Of a DNA stretch of 64,000 nucleotides, positions 9,849 through 20,400 are shown one piece after another. The stretch covers positions 1-64,000 of the forward strand of contig JADHYV010000022.1 of assembly GCA_027604705.1 (NCBI GenBank). The letters run 5' to 3'. The DNA is from Allomyces arbusculus (taxonomy: Eukaryota > Blastocladiomycota > Blastocladiomycetes > Blastocladiales > Blastocladiaceae). The first letter of the stretch is position 1. Each line of letters starts with the position of its first letter. The notes under the pieces are model-generated. The model did not search any database. It was not told the origin of the DNA and saw only the letters and a program-made list of their open reading frames with translations. Made by a program: the position numbers and the translations under genes.

Positions 9849-11000
9849 ATGCAGGTTAAGGTTCAGAACGCGGCCGGAAGCGTGGACGACAAAATCAAGG
9901 GCATTTTTCTTGATGCGACCAGGGGGCAATATCCGTTCAAGTTCTGCCTGGTCACACTTGGAGACGGGTTTGCTAAGAGCATCATGTCGTGGCTCGAACA
10001 AGACGAAGCGAGCACTTTTATTCGACACGTTCATAATAAGAACATCATTGCAGATTTCGTCCACGGGCTTGTTCATGGCAAAGTGGAGACAGGCATCGAT
10101 AACGAGTCTGCCGTCCAAATGGTGACCAAGTCCATTGGGTCGGGCAAACTCATTGCCGCCATGAGCAGTTCTGAAACAGCAACCAAGCCCGTCCTCAAGT
10201 GGGTCGGTAGCAAAATCAAGTTGATTAGCGTGATTCTTCAGAACATGCCCTCAAAGTATAATCGCTTCATCGAGCCGTTTCTGGGGTCTGCCGCCGTCCT
10301 TTTATCCGTGAACCCTACAGAATGGGTTGTTGGCGATATCAATGCGCGCCTGATTCATCTGTACCAAGTTATTCGAGACGCGCCCAACGAGCTTATCACT
10401 GAACTGTCGGATGGCCGGTACATTTACGAAAAGGAAACGTATTATACACTACGCCAAGAATTTAACAGCATCGAGAACACCAACCTGGACGCGACCACCA
10501 AAATCACTCAAGCTGCGCTCATGCTATACCTGAACCGCACATGCTACAACGGCATGTATTGTGTCAACAAAAACAGCGGTTTCAACATTTTGTTTGGCAA
10601 GTACAAGAACCCAAAAATCCTTGATGCTGATGCCATTCAACGTCTTTCTCGGTTCTTGTCGTCTGACAATGGCACGTTCATTGCTGCGGACTTCAAGACA
10701 GTTCTTGCCGAAGCAAAGCAGGGTGATTTTGTGTATCTGGACCCGCCATATGATGGGACTTTTTCGGACTATGATGGACCCGGCTCTTATGGAAGAACCC
10801 AACAAGAAGAGCTCTATCAAGAGTATGTCCGCCTCGACCAGCTTGGTTGCAAGATTATGATGTCCAACAGCAAGACGGACTACATCACTGACAGGTACAA
10901 GGACTTCAAAACTGTCGATGTTCAAGTCAAGCGCAGTATCCGACCTCACCAAAGGTCAGAAGACAAGATGGCGACTGAGGTCCTTGTTATGAACTACTAA
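9849..11000 (+). CDS. Dam-like DNA adenine-N6 methyltransferase with N-terminal extension
   Basis: The catalytic domain starts near residue 105 (an ATG at 10161 would give a 279-residue enzyme). It shows the alpha-class order: KPVLKWVGSK, then the SAM-binding FIEPFLGSAAVLL, then the catalytic DPPY in VYLDPPYDGTFSDY, and a C-terminal RSIRPHQRSEDK region. Dam-type enzymes of this family (MethyltransfD12) methylate adenine, often in GATC; the target here is not shown by sequence alone. The first 104 residues (VQNAAGSVDDKIKGIFLDAT and on) are not recognised. The reading frame stays open upstream, so the true start is uncertain. The GATC-rich spacer at 3.6-5.0 kb is a suggestive nearby substrate. 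It is followed after 60 bp by the gene at 11061. Confidence 0.85.
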   Translation: MQVKVQNAAGSVDDKIKGIFLDATRGQYPFKFCLVTLGDGFAKSIMSWLEQDEASTFIRHVHNKNIIADFVHGLVHGKVETGIDNESAVQMVTKSIGSGKLIAAMSSSETATKPVLKWVGSKIKLISVILQNMPSKYNRFIEPFLGSAAVLLSVNPTEWVVGDINARLIHLYQVIRDAPNELITELSDGRYIYEKETYYTLRQEFNSIENTNLDATTKITQAALMLYLNRTCYNGMYCVNKNSGFNILFGKYKNPKILDADAIQRLSRFLSSDNGTFIAADFKTVLAEAKQGDFVYLDPPYDGTFSDYDGPGSYGRTQQEELYQEYVRLDQLGCKIMMSNSKTDYITDRYKDFKTVDVQVKRSIRPHQRSEDKMATEVLVMNY

Positions 11001-11060
11001 AGCTCTGCCCTTTCAACGACGTTTCGCAATGGAATTTTTTCACAGCGTTAGTTAATAAAG

Positions 11061-13109
11061 ATGGACATTTTAGCAATTGTCATTGGAATGGGGGTGTTGG
11101 GACACAGCATGAATGCCAATGACAAGCGACCTCGCGAGACAACGTCCAACTTTACTGTGCCTGACAGTGACAAACCGGGCGGTACAACAATCTACAACCA
11201 GCAGTGGATTGACAAGGTCAAGCAAGAGGAACTGGCGCTCGCAAAGAAAAAGTACCAGGCAAAGATGCAGCGCGATTACAATGGCGACTTGTCTACCACA
11301 GTGTTTCCAATGTCTACTATTGAAAACTTTGACGATGTTGCTGAACTCTATTCCAAGGACATTACGAGCATGATGACCGAAAAGACGGCCGCGGAATTGT
11401 TTGAGGAGCAGCGCCAGCGTGCAGCGGCACAGCAAACCGCCGGGTTCCAGGCAATTGATCCAAGTACTGGGAAACCGGTTATGGGGTATTCGGTCGAATC
11501 GGCACTGAGCGGGCCCATGTTTGACAATACGCAAGTGGCTGGTTTGGACGATTCGCCGGACGTTCCATTCGAAAGCCTTGAACCGTCACGGCTCGTGCAT
11601 TCCAATATGACACCAAACTTTAGTTCCCGGAACCGCCGCGACATGGACAGTATGGCGCTCGTTCGCCTCGAACAGTTTACAGGGGTGCCCAGTCAGGATG
11701 ACCAGGGGACGTGGTCCCAGAAAAAGGAGGTTGCACAGCAGTGGAATGGGCCGTCGCGAAGTGATCTTCCACTCAAACTCGAAAACGTCCCCGACCTCCG
11801 TGATCGGTTGACGAGTGCGTTTGGAGGAGAAAGCCAGAGTCAAAACAATGGTGTTGCTCTGGGTGGACAAATCCGAGAGCAAAAGCTTGTCACGGACGAG
11901 GTTCGGGTTGTCCCAAAGTCGTTTGATGAAACACGGTCCGTGCAGCGGCAAGCAGTCGATGCCCAGGGACGCATGAACCTTGGCAAGTCGTTTGGGATGC
12001 GCCCTGTCGTTCCCGAAGTCATTCGGTACAGCGAGGACATCCCAGTCGAGGCCCGCGACCTCGTTCCTGGACGCAGCAAGTATACTGCGAGAATGGCTGT
12101 GGGTGAAGTTGACGTCCGCGACGTTCGTGCCACGAACACCAACGAGTATACTGGGTGGTACATGCGACCGGGCAAGGTAGATGGTCCTGGCGGGGTGACG
12201 GACGAGCGCGTTGATGCAGTGCAGGGAGGATATGCTGACCTCGTTCGACGCAAGAATGACACTGTTGACGGGCAGTTTGGGATTGCTGGCGGCAAGAATG
12301 TGACTGGGCACACCCAGGGGTCAACATACGTTCAGCGCGTGGGTCGGGAAAAGGGGCAGCTCAAAGAATATATGGTTGCTGGAAGCGACAGCAAGGGTTC
12401 GCGACTCCGCAACGTCGAGGCTCCCGACACAACATGGCGCGAACTCATTGACGTCTCCAAACATTCCGGAAAAACCAATGCCGTGGGTCATCTTGACGGC
12501 GCCTACAAGATTCTCAAACCTGAATTGCAAGTCACGAACAAACAAATGAACAGCGTCAACAAGTACATGGGCCACGGGCATAAAAATCTGGGGAACGGGA
12601 ATCGAGTGTCGCGCATTGAGAATTGGACGACCGTCAAAGAAACGCTGCTAAGTCACGGATACGTCCATGGTAAGAATCGAATCAAGAACCGCACGTACGG
12701 TCCCGACGGATTCGAAGAAAAGCTGGAACGCGTCGTCGAGCGCCCAGAGGTCGTTGATTACAAGGGCGTCAAAAAGGGGGTTTCGAAACCGACCGGCCGC
12801 GACTCAGAGTTTGTGTTGCATGACGACATGACAGTGGAGGGCCGCATCAATAATGGGTTGCAATACACTGCTGACGAGCATCCGGAATTCGAGTATCGCA
12901 GTCGCAATGACCTCAACGAGTCTGCACAGGGTATTGACCGAGTGACGTTTGTTCGGAACGGTGCGCCCACGAATGCTGACCGACTTGATACTCAGTACTT
13001 GACTCATTCCATTCAACAGGAAGTACTCAATGACCGCATTGGAAACGAATTTATTCCAGAACGCTCTTACGAAAACATGGTTGGCGAACTCACTCCACGA
13101 CCAAAGTAA
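11061..13109 (+). CDS. long virion-type protein of large DNA viruses (possibly DUF5899-like)
   Basis: 682 residues. The first 20 residues (MDILAIVIGMGVLGHSMNAN) are hydrophobic and could anchor the protein in a membrane. The middle has SRLVHSNMTPNF, LVRLEQFTGV, ENVPDLRDRL and EVRVVPKSFDE. As I recall it, this order of words belongs to a family of long, conserved proteins of unknown function in mimivirus- and phycodnavirus-like genomes, thought to be virion parts. The rest is hydrophilic and basic with many RxD and GR words. The ATG follows an AT-rich stretch (GTTAATAAAG). No enzyme motif is visible. The family assignment is from memory and moderate. Confidence 0.5.
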   Translation: MDILAIVIGMGVLGHSMNANDKRPRETTSNFTVPDSDKPGGTTIYNQQWIDKVKQEELALAKKKYQAKMQRDYNGDLSTTVFPMSTIENFDDVAELYSKDITSMMTEKTAAELFEEQRQRAAAQQTAGFQAIDPSTGKPVMGYSVESALSGPMFDNTQVAGLDDSPDVPFESLEPSRLVHSNMTPNFSSRNRRDMDSMALVRLEQFTGVPSQDDQGTWSQKKEVAQQWNGPSRSDLPLKLENVPDLRDRLTSAFGGESQSQNNGVALGGQIREQKLVTDEVRVVPKSFDETRSVQRQAVDAQGRMNLGKSFGMRPVVPEVIRYSEDIPVEARDLVPGRSKYTARMAVGEVDVRDVRATNTNEYTGWYMRPGKVDGPGGVTDERVDAVQGGYADLVRRKNDTVDGQFGIAGGKNVTGHTQGSTYVQRVGREKGQLKEYMVAGSDSKGSRLRNVEAPDTTWRELIDVSKHSGKTNAVGHLDGAYKILKPELQVTNKQMNSVNKYMGHGHKNLGNGNRVSRIENWTTVKETLLSHGYVHGKNRIKNRTYGPDGFEEKLERVVERPEVVDYKGVKKGVSKPTGRDSEFVLHDDMTVEGRINNGLQYTADEHPEFEYRSRNDLNESAQGIDRVTFVRNGAPTNADRLDTQYLTHSIQQEVLNDRIGNEFIPERSYENMVGELTPRPK

Positions 13110-13110
13110 A

Positions 13111-14139
13111 TTAGGGGTGGTGACGGTTTTTGTATCTTGTCACTGTTTTGGTGACCGTTTTCGTGACCGTTTTGGTTGTATCAGTGCACACACCTGGTTG
13201 TGTCAGAGTTGTTGTGGACGACGGGGCGAATGTTGTTGGCGACTTGAGTTGAGCTCTGATTGAATCAAGGTCAACCGTCGGAGCCCCAGCTGGTCGAGCC
13301 AGGGGATGACCAGTGTTTCCTACATATAGTGTTAATTGAGTGCCAGGAGAGTACCTGTTTGAGAGGGCGCTGGCAATGCCACCGGGCAAGACATTAGAGG
13401 GACACTCCATGATTTGTTTTGGAGGAGCTTTCGCAAACCATCCATAGCAGTTGCGCTCGTCTGTGCATGCGTCGAGGTCATTGGACTTGAAGAATTCGCA
13501 CGCATTCAAGTCTGGCGCTGCTGTATCGCCACCAACAAAGAGCGGGCACTGCGGGCGCATGTCAACAGGCCCGCCCTGGATGCGGACGTCGATGCAGCTC
13601 GTGTAATCTACAAGACCAAGGTCTCGAATGTCGTACGAGTCACCCCATGAGTGCAGCCGCCATTGCAGCGTATAGTGGCCGTCTGGAACGTATTTGGGAA
13701 TTTGGATGGTGGAGGAACACATGTTCGAGTACTCTGCGGAACTCGGGTCGCCGTTGAATGGATTGCCTTGGTCCCCAACACAGTTGGTCATGAAACAATG
13801 GTACTGGAATGTTGTGCTTGGGGTGTCCAATAGGTTGTCGTTGCCAAGTGGGGCGATTGCCCATTTGACAAATCCGCCAATGTGATTGTTTTTGGCGTAC
13901 TTGACTGTAACAATGTCTCCGCGCCGGTACTCGTGGAACACTTGATTTGTTGATGGCGGTCCAGCGCAACATTGACCCTCTTTCATCAGTGCTGGTATAC
14001 ACACGTCCTGGAGTCGTGCTGTTGGCTCCATCACATAACTGTGCGACACAACATGCTGGGGAAACGTTAGCAAGGTGCTGCCAAGTGCAAGGACTGCCAC
14101 AAAGATTTGAGATTTCATACTGGACTGTTTGCGCGACAT
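13111..14139 (-). CDS. secreted lytic polysaccharide monooxygenase-like protein (LPMO_10/AA15-like)
   Basis: 342 residues. A signal peptide covers residues 1 to about 33, and the likely cut VVS|HSYVMEP would leave histidine as residue 1 of the mature protein. A second histidine lies in KNNHIGGFVKW. These two would form the copper 'histidine brace' of an LPMO, which cleaves chitin or cellulose oxidatively. Many cysteines (CIPALMKEGQCC, CFMTNC, MCSS, SCID) fit a secreted, disulphide-bonded fold. After the catalytic region comes a part with CEFFKSNDLDACTDERNC, then a Ser/Thr-rich linker and a TKTVTKTVTKTV tail. The ATG at 14118 is an alternative start. Its end lies beside the end of the gene at 11061. 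A chitin-binding protein without activity is the main alternative. Confidence 0.65.
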   Translation of the reverse strand: MSRKQSSMKSQIFVAVLALGSTLLTFPQHVVSHSYVMEPTARLQDVCIPALMKEGQCCAGPPSTNQVFHEYRRGDIVTVKYAKNNHIGGFVKWAIAPLGNDNLLDTPSTTFQYHCFMTNCVGDQGNPFNGDPSSAEYSNMCSSTIQIPKYVPDGHYTLQWRLHSWGDSYDIRDLGLVDYTSCIDVRIQGGPVDMRPQCPLFVGGDTAAPDLNACEFFKSNDLDACTDERNCYGWFAKAPPKQIMECPSNVLPGGIASALSNRYSPGTQLTLYVGNTGHPLARPAGAPTVDLDSIRAQLKSPTTFAPSSTTTLTQPGVCTDTTKTVTKTVTKTVTRYKNRHHP

Positions 14140-14223
14140 CCACCTGTTATACCACGCTGGTTAGCGATGACTCTCTTCTTTGCTTCCACTTCAGTTTGAG
14201 CAATTAAAGACAGGAGTCCTTGC

Positions 14224-14907
14224 ATGAGCATGGACTTTTTCAAACTCGTGACGTTTCTTGAGATGCAGCGGTTGGCGCTGGATATGATTGGGCACGACAG
14301 TCGCGATCCATTCATTCAAGCCGTCATGGACCACACTGAAAACGCCCTATTGAGCGCTGGCGACGAAACTATTTTCGAGCATCATAACCATGTCTTGTAC
14401 ATATGCGACATTCTATTGCGTATCAGCCAGGAGCATTTTGGAGACGACGTTTTCAAAGTTGCAGCGTTTGGTAAAAACCTCGTTGCACATGCAAAAGAAG
14501 CTCATTGCCGCAAAGCTTTGGAACGGACCATGAATGTTGTCGACGACATCAAGAAAACCATTGTTCGTCAGGTCTCGCAGATAATCACGTCTGGTCATCA
14601 AATGACGAACGACCAGAAAATCGAATCTGGCGAACAGTTTGCGCATGGTCTCCTGGACTGCATTGAAGAGCTTGTACATGTTGTTCCACAGGAACTGATT
14701 GCGCAAGTGTTTACAGACAACTTGAGTTCATTCATTGAAACATGCATTGAGCAAGTGCAAACAGTTTTGCTTGACTCTGTTTTTCTTGAAACTCATCGTG
14801 AACGTCGCAGAAAGATCAACATTCAGCTTGGCAAAATCGTGGATTGGTTGAGTGGAAAAACAGCGCATCAAGAAGCTGACGTTTTCATTAACACTCTGAC
14901 TGTTTGA
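14224..14907 (+). CDS. hypothetical protein, mostly helical (227 aa)
   Basis: Not recognised. A 227-residue soluble protein rich in predicted helix (MDFFKLVTFLEMQRLALDMIG and on), with no membrane segment, cysteine cluster or known motif. It is divergent from the LPMO-like gene, whose start is 85 bp away. The ATG follows CAATTAAAGACAGG. Codon use is like that of its neighbours. Confidence 0.65.
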   Translation: MSMDFFKLVTFLEMQRLALDMIGHDSRDPFIQAVMDHTENALLSAGDETIFEHHNHVLYICDILLRISQEHFGDDVFKVAAFGKNLVAHAKEAHCRKALERTMNVVDDIKKTIVRQVSQIITSGHQMTNDQKIESGEQFAHGLLDCIEELVHVVPQELIAQVFTDNLSSFIETCIEQVQTVLLDSVFLETHRERRRKINIQLGKIVDWLSGKTAHQEADVFINTLTV

Positions 14908-14953
14908 CTGTTGATGGTGTTATTTGTCGTCGTCTGCGTTATCAGTAATATAC

Positions 14954-15940
14954 TCAAAAGATCAAACCTTTCACAAATTTTGCAGCAGTCTCCCCGATAC
15001 CAGTTGGAATTAACCCAACATACTCTTTTGCTGCACCTGCAATGGCGTGTGCAGCCCCTGTAGCAGCATACACATAGGAAAGAATATTTTGACCATTAGT
15101 TTGTGCTGCTTTTGCCAAATGAATAGTAAAGAATTTATTTACAGCGGCCTTGATTTCATCTTTCATAACGGTCGCAAGAATGTTAACAAGTGGAATGAGG
15201 AAGTCCTTCACGCCAAACTTTGCCACTATTCCCGTCGCTCGTGCGACGGTACCAATAGCGTTAGCTGCTCCTTTGACGCCTTTTTCAACAATATGTTCAC
15301 CCTTAGTAATCGTTTTGATGGTTGCGAAACCTTCCTTGTCTACTGGTAAACTCGATGTTGCTTGGTGGACTTGCACACTGAATACCTTCTTACCATCTAC
15401 ATAAACGTCTCCTGTCTTTTTATCAACCACGTAGGTAACGTTTGGCACCTTGGGATCTGGGAGAGAAGCTACGAATTCAATGGATGTCTTGTCATTTTTC
15501 AGGACTCGCACAACACCTTTACTCCCAGACTGTCGGTAGTCATCATACACGAAAACGTCCCCTTGTTTTACTTTTTTGACTGGTTTCTGTGAACCCGCAT
15601 AAACCAAACTCGAGGAAGAAGATGGTCTCGGAAGGCTACGTTTCGAGCATTTATATGTCGGGTTCTTCACAACAATCGCTGAAGACGATGCATTCTTTGC
15701 AACAGAACGTCTTTTAGGCTTTTGAAGAGACTTTGTCTTGGACTTGGACTTTGTCTTGGACTTTGTCTTGGACTTTGTCTTGGCCTTTGTCTTGGACTTT
15801 GTCTTGGACTTTGTCTTGGGCTTTGTCTTGGGCTTTGTCTTGGGCTTTGTCTTGGACTTTGTCTTGGACTTTGTCTTGGGCTTTTGGAGAGACTTTGCTT
15901 TGAACTCTCGCAGAGAACTTGCTTTTGTCGCTGATGACAT
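14954..15940 (-). CDS. lysine-repeat (KTKSKTK) protein with unknown C-terminal domain
   Basis: 328 residues from the ATG at 15940 (six further in-frame codons lie upstream). Residues about 15-75 are an array of KTKSKTKPKTK, coded by an 18-bp tandem repeat (GTCTTGGACTTT on the plus strand). This resembles a histone-H1-like DNA-binding tail. The centre has GDVFVYDDYRQSGSKGV and YVVDKKTGDVYVDGKKV, beta-rich and unrecognised. The C-terminal 90 residues contain glycine/alanine-rich segments that may lie in a membrane. A DNA-condensing virion protein is an inference. It is divergent from the Pif1 helicase. Confidence 0.7.
   Translation of the reverse strand: MSSATKASSLREFKAKSLQKPKTKSKTKSKTKPKTKPKTKPKTKSKTKSKTKAKTKSKTKSKTKSKSKTKSLQKPKRRSVAKNASSSAIVVKNPTYKCSKRSLPRPSSSSSLVYAGSQKPVKKVKQGDVFVYDDYRQSGSKGVVRVLKNDKTSIEFVASLPDPKVPNVTYVVDKKTGDVYVDGKKVFSVQVHQATSSLPVDKEGFATIKTITKGEHIVEKGVKGAANAIGTVARATGIVAKFGVKDFLIPLVNILATVMKDEIKAAVNKFFTIHLAKAAQTNGQNILSYVYAATGAAHAIAGAAKEYVGLIPTGIGETAAKFVKGLIF
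15720..15895. repeat. tandem repeat coding KTKSKTKPKTK
   Basis: Near-perfect units of 12-18 bp (TTGTCTTGGACTTTG type) repeat more than a dozen times inside the lysine-repeat gene. Variants GGCTTTG and GACTTTG give proline or serine at alternate sites. Confidence 0.85.
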
Positions 15941-16041
15941 GATGGTTACAATAAACAAACATAATAATTTTGCATCAGGTATCGATGTTCACGGCAATAT
16001 ACATATCCATGGGTCGGCCGTCGTCAATGTCTTTGGCCAAG

Positions 16042-17433
16042 ATGAATATCGCCGACATTCTCGACACTCTCAACGAGCAACAGCGTATCTGTGCACAGGC
16101 CGTTGCTGACCGACAAAACGTTTGCATTCTCGGGGCCGCCGGGACTGGAAAGAGTTTCCTCATCAAGTCACTTGTCAAGATTTTCCAGCGCCAGAAACGG
16201 TCGTTTCAGATTCTGGCGCCGACCGGAGTCAGTGCTGTCCAGGTTGGAGGGATGACCGTGCATCGGTACTTTAAGATTCCACCGGGCGTGTACAACTACA
16301 CCGAGTATTCAAGTCGTCCTCCAAGTCGCTTTGGCGGAAAAGCCCCCGACCTGCCTTCGGTGTTTGTCATTGATGAAATCTCCATGATTCACCCCGAGGT
16401 GCTCCAGTTGATGAGCGACATTGTGTGCAACACCAACATCTTGTCCGACGAGTTTCGTCCGTTTGGGGGCACCCAGGTCGTCCTGCTTGGCGACTTTTTC
16501 CAGCTTTCGTACATTGATACTCGTCCGCGTGACAAGAGGTGCACGGTGCGGTTGTTTGAGACCGATGTTTGGAAGGAGCTGTCCATGTCCGTGCACCGCC
16601 TCACCAAGATCGTGCGGCAAAGTGAAGCAGACTTTATTCGACCGCTGACGTCCATTCGAATCGGAAGGGTTTCATCTCAAGATGTGGCAGACCTCATCTT
16701 GAAATGTTCGCTGAAAGAGGGCACCGACTTGTCGGAATACGTCAAGCTGTTTTCGCGCAACGAGGAAATCGAGTACGAAAACAAGCGGAACTTGGCTGCG
16801 ATCGACGAGCCGGAAATGCGGTACACTGCTGAAGACTGGACGCGGTCCAAGGAAGACCAAAAGTCTCTCGACAACATGCTGGCCAAGAACCTTCTTGTCC
16901 TCAAAAAAGGATGTCGAGTGATGCTGATCAAGAACATGCCCGAGTTTGGGGTATTCAACGGGTCGTTGGGAACCGTCATGGGGTTTGACGGCAAACGGAA
17001 TCCGATTGTCAAGTTTGACGAAACCAACACCGAGCTTGTGATTGAGCGCGTCGTGTTTGAAATCAACACGTATGTCAAGGGGTCAAAACCAAGACTGGCG
17101 CATGGCGTCACGTCGCCCTACTTTCAACCCAAAAGTTCGAGTGACAGCGTGGACGAAATCGTGTGCCGCAAGGACGCTTACCGCAAACAGTACCCGCTCG
17201 TTCTGTCGTATGCGATTTCCATCCACAAGTCCCAGGGCATGACCATTTCCAAAGTCTATGTTGATCTCCAGGGCGTTTTTGCCTTTGGTCAAGTATACAC
17301 GGCCCTGTCGCGAGCCAAGTCGATGGACGGACTCATTGTCTGCAACTTCAACCCCCGCAGTGTGCCCGTGGACTCGCGCGTCAACAAGTTTTACCGCGGG
17401 CTCATTGATGCAGAGCGCTCGAAAAGTGCTTAG
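16042..17433 (+). CDS. Pif1-like superfamily 1B DNA helicase
   Basis: 463 residues from the ATG at 16042 (upstream ATGs at 15970 and 16009 are in frame but precede the conserved part). Motif I is GAAGTGKS, motif II VIDEISM, motif III GDFFQLSYI, motif V SYAISIHKSQGMT and motif VI ALSRAKSMDG, all in the Pif1/RecD order. Such helicases unwind forked DNA and G-quadruplexes 5' to 3' during replication. It ends tail to tail with the giant fibre gene, sharing three bases of stop codons. Its length is near the minimal core for the family, with no extra domain. Confidence 0.9.
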   Translation: MNIADILDTLNEQQRICAQAVADRQNVCILGAAGTGKSFLIKSLVKIFQRQKRSFQILAPTGVSAVQVGGMTVHRYFKIPPGVYNYTEYSSRPPSRFGGKAPDLPSVFVIDEISMIHPEVLQLMSDIVCNTNILSDEFRPFGGTQVVLLGDFFQLSYIDTRPRDKRCTVRLFETDVWKELSMSVHRLTKIVRQSEADFIRPLTSIRIGRVSSQDVADLILKCSLKEGTDLSEYVKLFSRNEEIEYENKRNLAAIDEPEMRYTAEDWTRSKEDQKSLDNMLAKNLLVLKKGCRVMLIKNMPEFGVFNGSLGTVMGFDGKRNPIVKFDETNTELVIERVVFEINTYVKGSKPRLAHGVTSPYFQPKSSSDSVDEIVCRKDAYRKQYPLVLSYAISIHKSQGMTISKVYVDLQGVFAFGQVYTALSRAKSMDGLIVCNFNPRSVPVDSRVNKFYRGLIDAERSKSA

Positions 17434-20400
17434 GCTGAGTGGATGGTCCAGTTGAGTTTGGTATTTGTATCTGACCATGTTGTTCCATTGACCAAGTATA
17501 TATTTGCTGTAAACTGGGTTGTTGATACGCTCGAGAACGACACGATGAATACATTGGTGCTGCTTGATGTCGTGGAAACTGACCCGGTCAACGTGTAGTT
17601 GGTTGACGGCATGGTTTGTGGAAGCGTCACGGTCACTTGCATGGATTGCGATGCTGATGGCCCAACACTTTGGGTGCCAGACAAAATAATACTATGGCTT
17701 GTTCCCCCGACATTCAAAGACCCGTTGACGTTGACAGACCCATTGACATGGAGGTCTTTCTGGATTCCAACTCCCCCAGCTACAGTCAGAGCTCCAGTTG
17801 CAGGAGAAGTCGACTGACTTGTATCGCCAATGTTCACGTGACCCCTGGCAACATTCAGAGCATACCGGTTTGTGCATGTTTGGTTTGCCCCCTGGATTGG
17901 CGCATCTTCAATATACACGGTGCTTGCATTCGTTGTGGTGACGTCTGAATTGGTGGCAGCAATGGTCGGGGCCTTGAATTGAACGCTGCTCCACTCGCTC
18001 GCTGTGCTGCTGGGGGATGTGACAGTGTCGGTGAATGTCGAGCCCTTGACCATCATGAAACTGCCGTTTGCGGGGTTTGTAAAAACGTCGTCGCCGATAT
18101 TGAGGACGTTGATGACCGAGTTCGAGTACACTTGGTCCTCCCATGTAAACGTCAGGCTCACAAAGCCGCTGTAGCCGGGGCTCGTGTACTGGATCTGACC
18201 GCCGGATGTAATGGAGAAAACAATACCGGTGTAGTCACCAATGTGGTTTTGAATAAATGACCACGTTCCACCACTGACAACACCTCGCAGCTCAAACATG
18301 GCTGTCAGGTCCGTGTCTGCATCGACTTTGACGTTGACGAAAATGGAGAAACTGCCCGTTGGAAACACGAGACCATTGATATTTGCTGGCGACGATTGGT
18401 TCTGCGCTCCGCCAAATGTTTGTGCAATGCGACCAGATGAACTGCCTGACGACGGCATGGGAATGCCCCATGCAAGATTTCCAGACAAGTCGCAGATCAA
18501 AGTCGCATTGGCTTCTGGTGGTCGAGACACGGGAAGAGTCAGCGTATATGTCTCAGTTGCAGTTGCAGAACCCTTGAGGCCAACACTGCCCGACGAACTC
18601 TTGAGCAGAATACTCGAATCGACAAAGACATTTTTCTTGACGCCAAGCCCACCTGCAAGTGTGAGCGAGCCGGTCGACGAGCTGGATGCATCGGTCGTGT
18701 CCAGGACTGCCACGGACAGGTCGGAAACAATATTTGAGGCGACTTTAAGACCTTTGCTGCTACTGTTGAATAGTTTGATTGACCCAACCGTATTTTGGAG
18801 AACAAGGTCGTTGGCATTCAATGCATGGTTGGACGAGTACATTGTCAAAGTGCACGGGGTCGCCGTATCGTTTTGGAGTTGGATTTGCGCCGACGACACT
18901 GAACCTGAATGAGAGTTTCGAACAACAAGAGCACCAGTGCCATCAACGTACCGGTCCATTGTCACGTTACCGCCAAAGAATGCATTCTTGGCCACGCCAA
19001 GACCGCCCGCCAGCGTAAGTGCGCCAGACGACGTGCTGGATGCATTTGTCGTGGACGTCAGGGACACTGTACCGTCTGTTCCTTTGATGGACACAAACGT
19101 CTTGTCGACGCACGTAAACCCGAGGATTGCATTCGATGATCCGTCCATGACCATGTCCCAGTACAACGGACTGTTTAGGTTCTGCATTGTCATGGTCACT
19201 GCACCGCTCGTTGAATTATTGACGAGGGCAAGGTGTCGGTCGGAAACACTGGTGGCCATGTTTGGCGACCAACTTGCAGCATTGTGTGAAATGGTTGCAC
19301 CTCCTGCCTGAACTCCAGCATTCGTGCTGCTGATATCGACAAAAAGATGCGACAGTGTGTTGATTCGTTTCGCCACGCCAAGTCCACCACTCAGAACAAC
19401 CGAACCAGACGATGCGCCAGTGGATTCAATGGTTTGTCCAAATGTTGTTGTTCCTGACGAAGCCATGGAAACGATATTGCCAGTGCCGTTGCATGCAAAT
19501 GTCAGTGTGCGGTCAGTATTTGACATTGTGTACTGGTCACCAGCAGTAGAAACTTGAGAGTCGGCGTTCCGCAAGAGCGAAATGGCGGACGTTGTTCCCG
19601 AGTCTGGAGCCACTTGAATGAGGGACTTCGCATAGACTGTTGACAGAGACGATGTTTGTGAAACCAGAAGACTGCCTGAAACAGTCGTTGTTCCCAACAC
19701 ACTGAGCGAGTCTTGGAGCTGGACGCTTGTATTGAACGTGCTCTGGGTTTTGGTCATCGAAAGCACTTCCGTGTCCGTAAGGTTGGAGTGAACGAATGAA
19801 AACTTGTCTGACGCAGTTCCCGTAGTTAGTTTGAACGTCATTAGGCCCCCTGCCGCATTGTTGAAGATGTCAGACGACTTGATTCCATTCGTGTTTGTGT
19901 TGCCAAGCGACACTTTTCCAAAGCTGGCGGTTTTCTGAACTGACATGCCACCAGCGACCACAAGTGATGCCTGGCTTGAGGTGGCGATGTGGGACACTGA
20001 ATCGCTCGTACTGCCAATCCATACCGAACCATTGTCGACCCACAACGCATACATGCTCTGCAAAGTTTGGTTGGTGGATGCAATGGGTGCGTTTTCAATG
20101 AACAGGGTTGCAGCACGCGGTGTCGTGACGTTGGCATTCAATGAGGTGACAATGGGCGCGCCAAGGTAGTTTGCATAAATGTTGGAAGACGCAGTCGAGC
20201 CAGGTGCAGTGGTTGTGTCCTGCCATGTTGCAGACTTTACAGTGAGCATTTGGCCTCGCAAATTGGACCCTGCACCAGACACACTTCCTGATTCAATGCT
20301 CAGCGTCTGTTCAATTTGTGCATTGGCGTCAATGAGCACGGTGCCATTGGAATGGTGCAGCGTTGTTGTCGACAGAGTCGGCGTGATACTGAAAGCCCCC

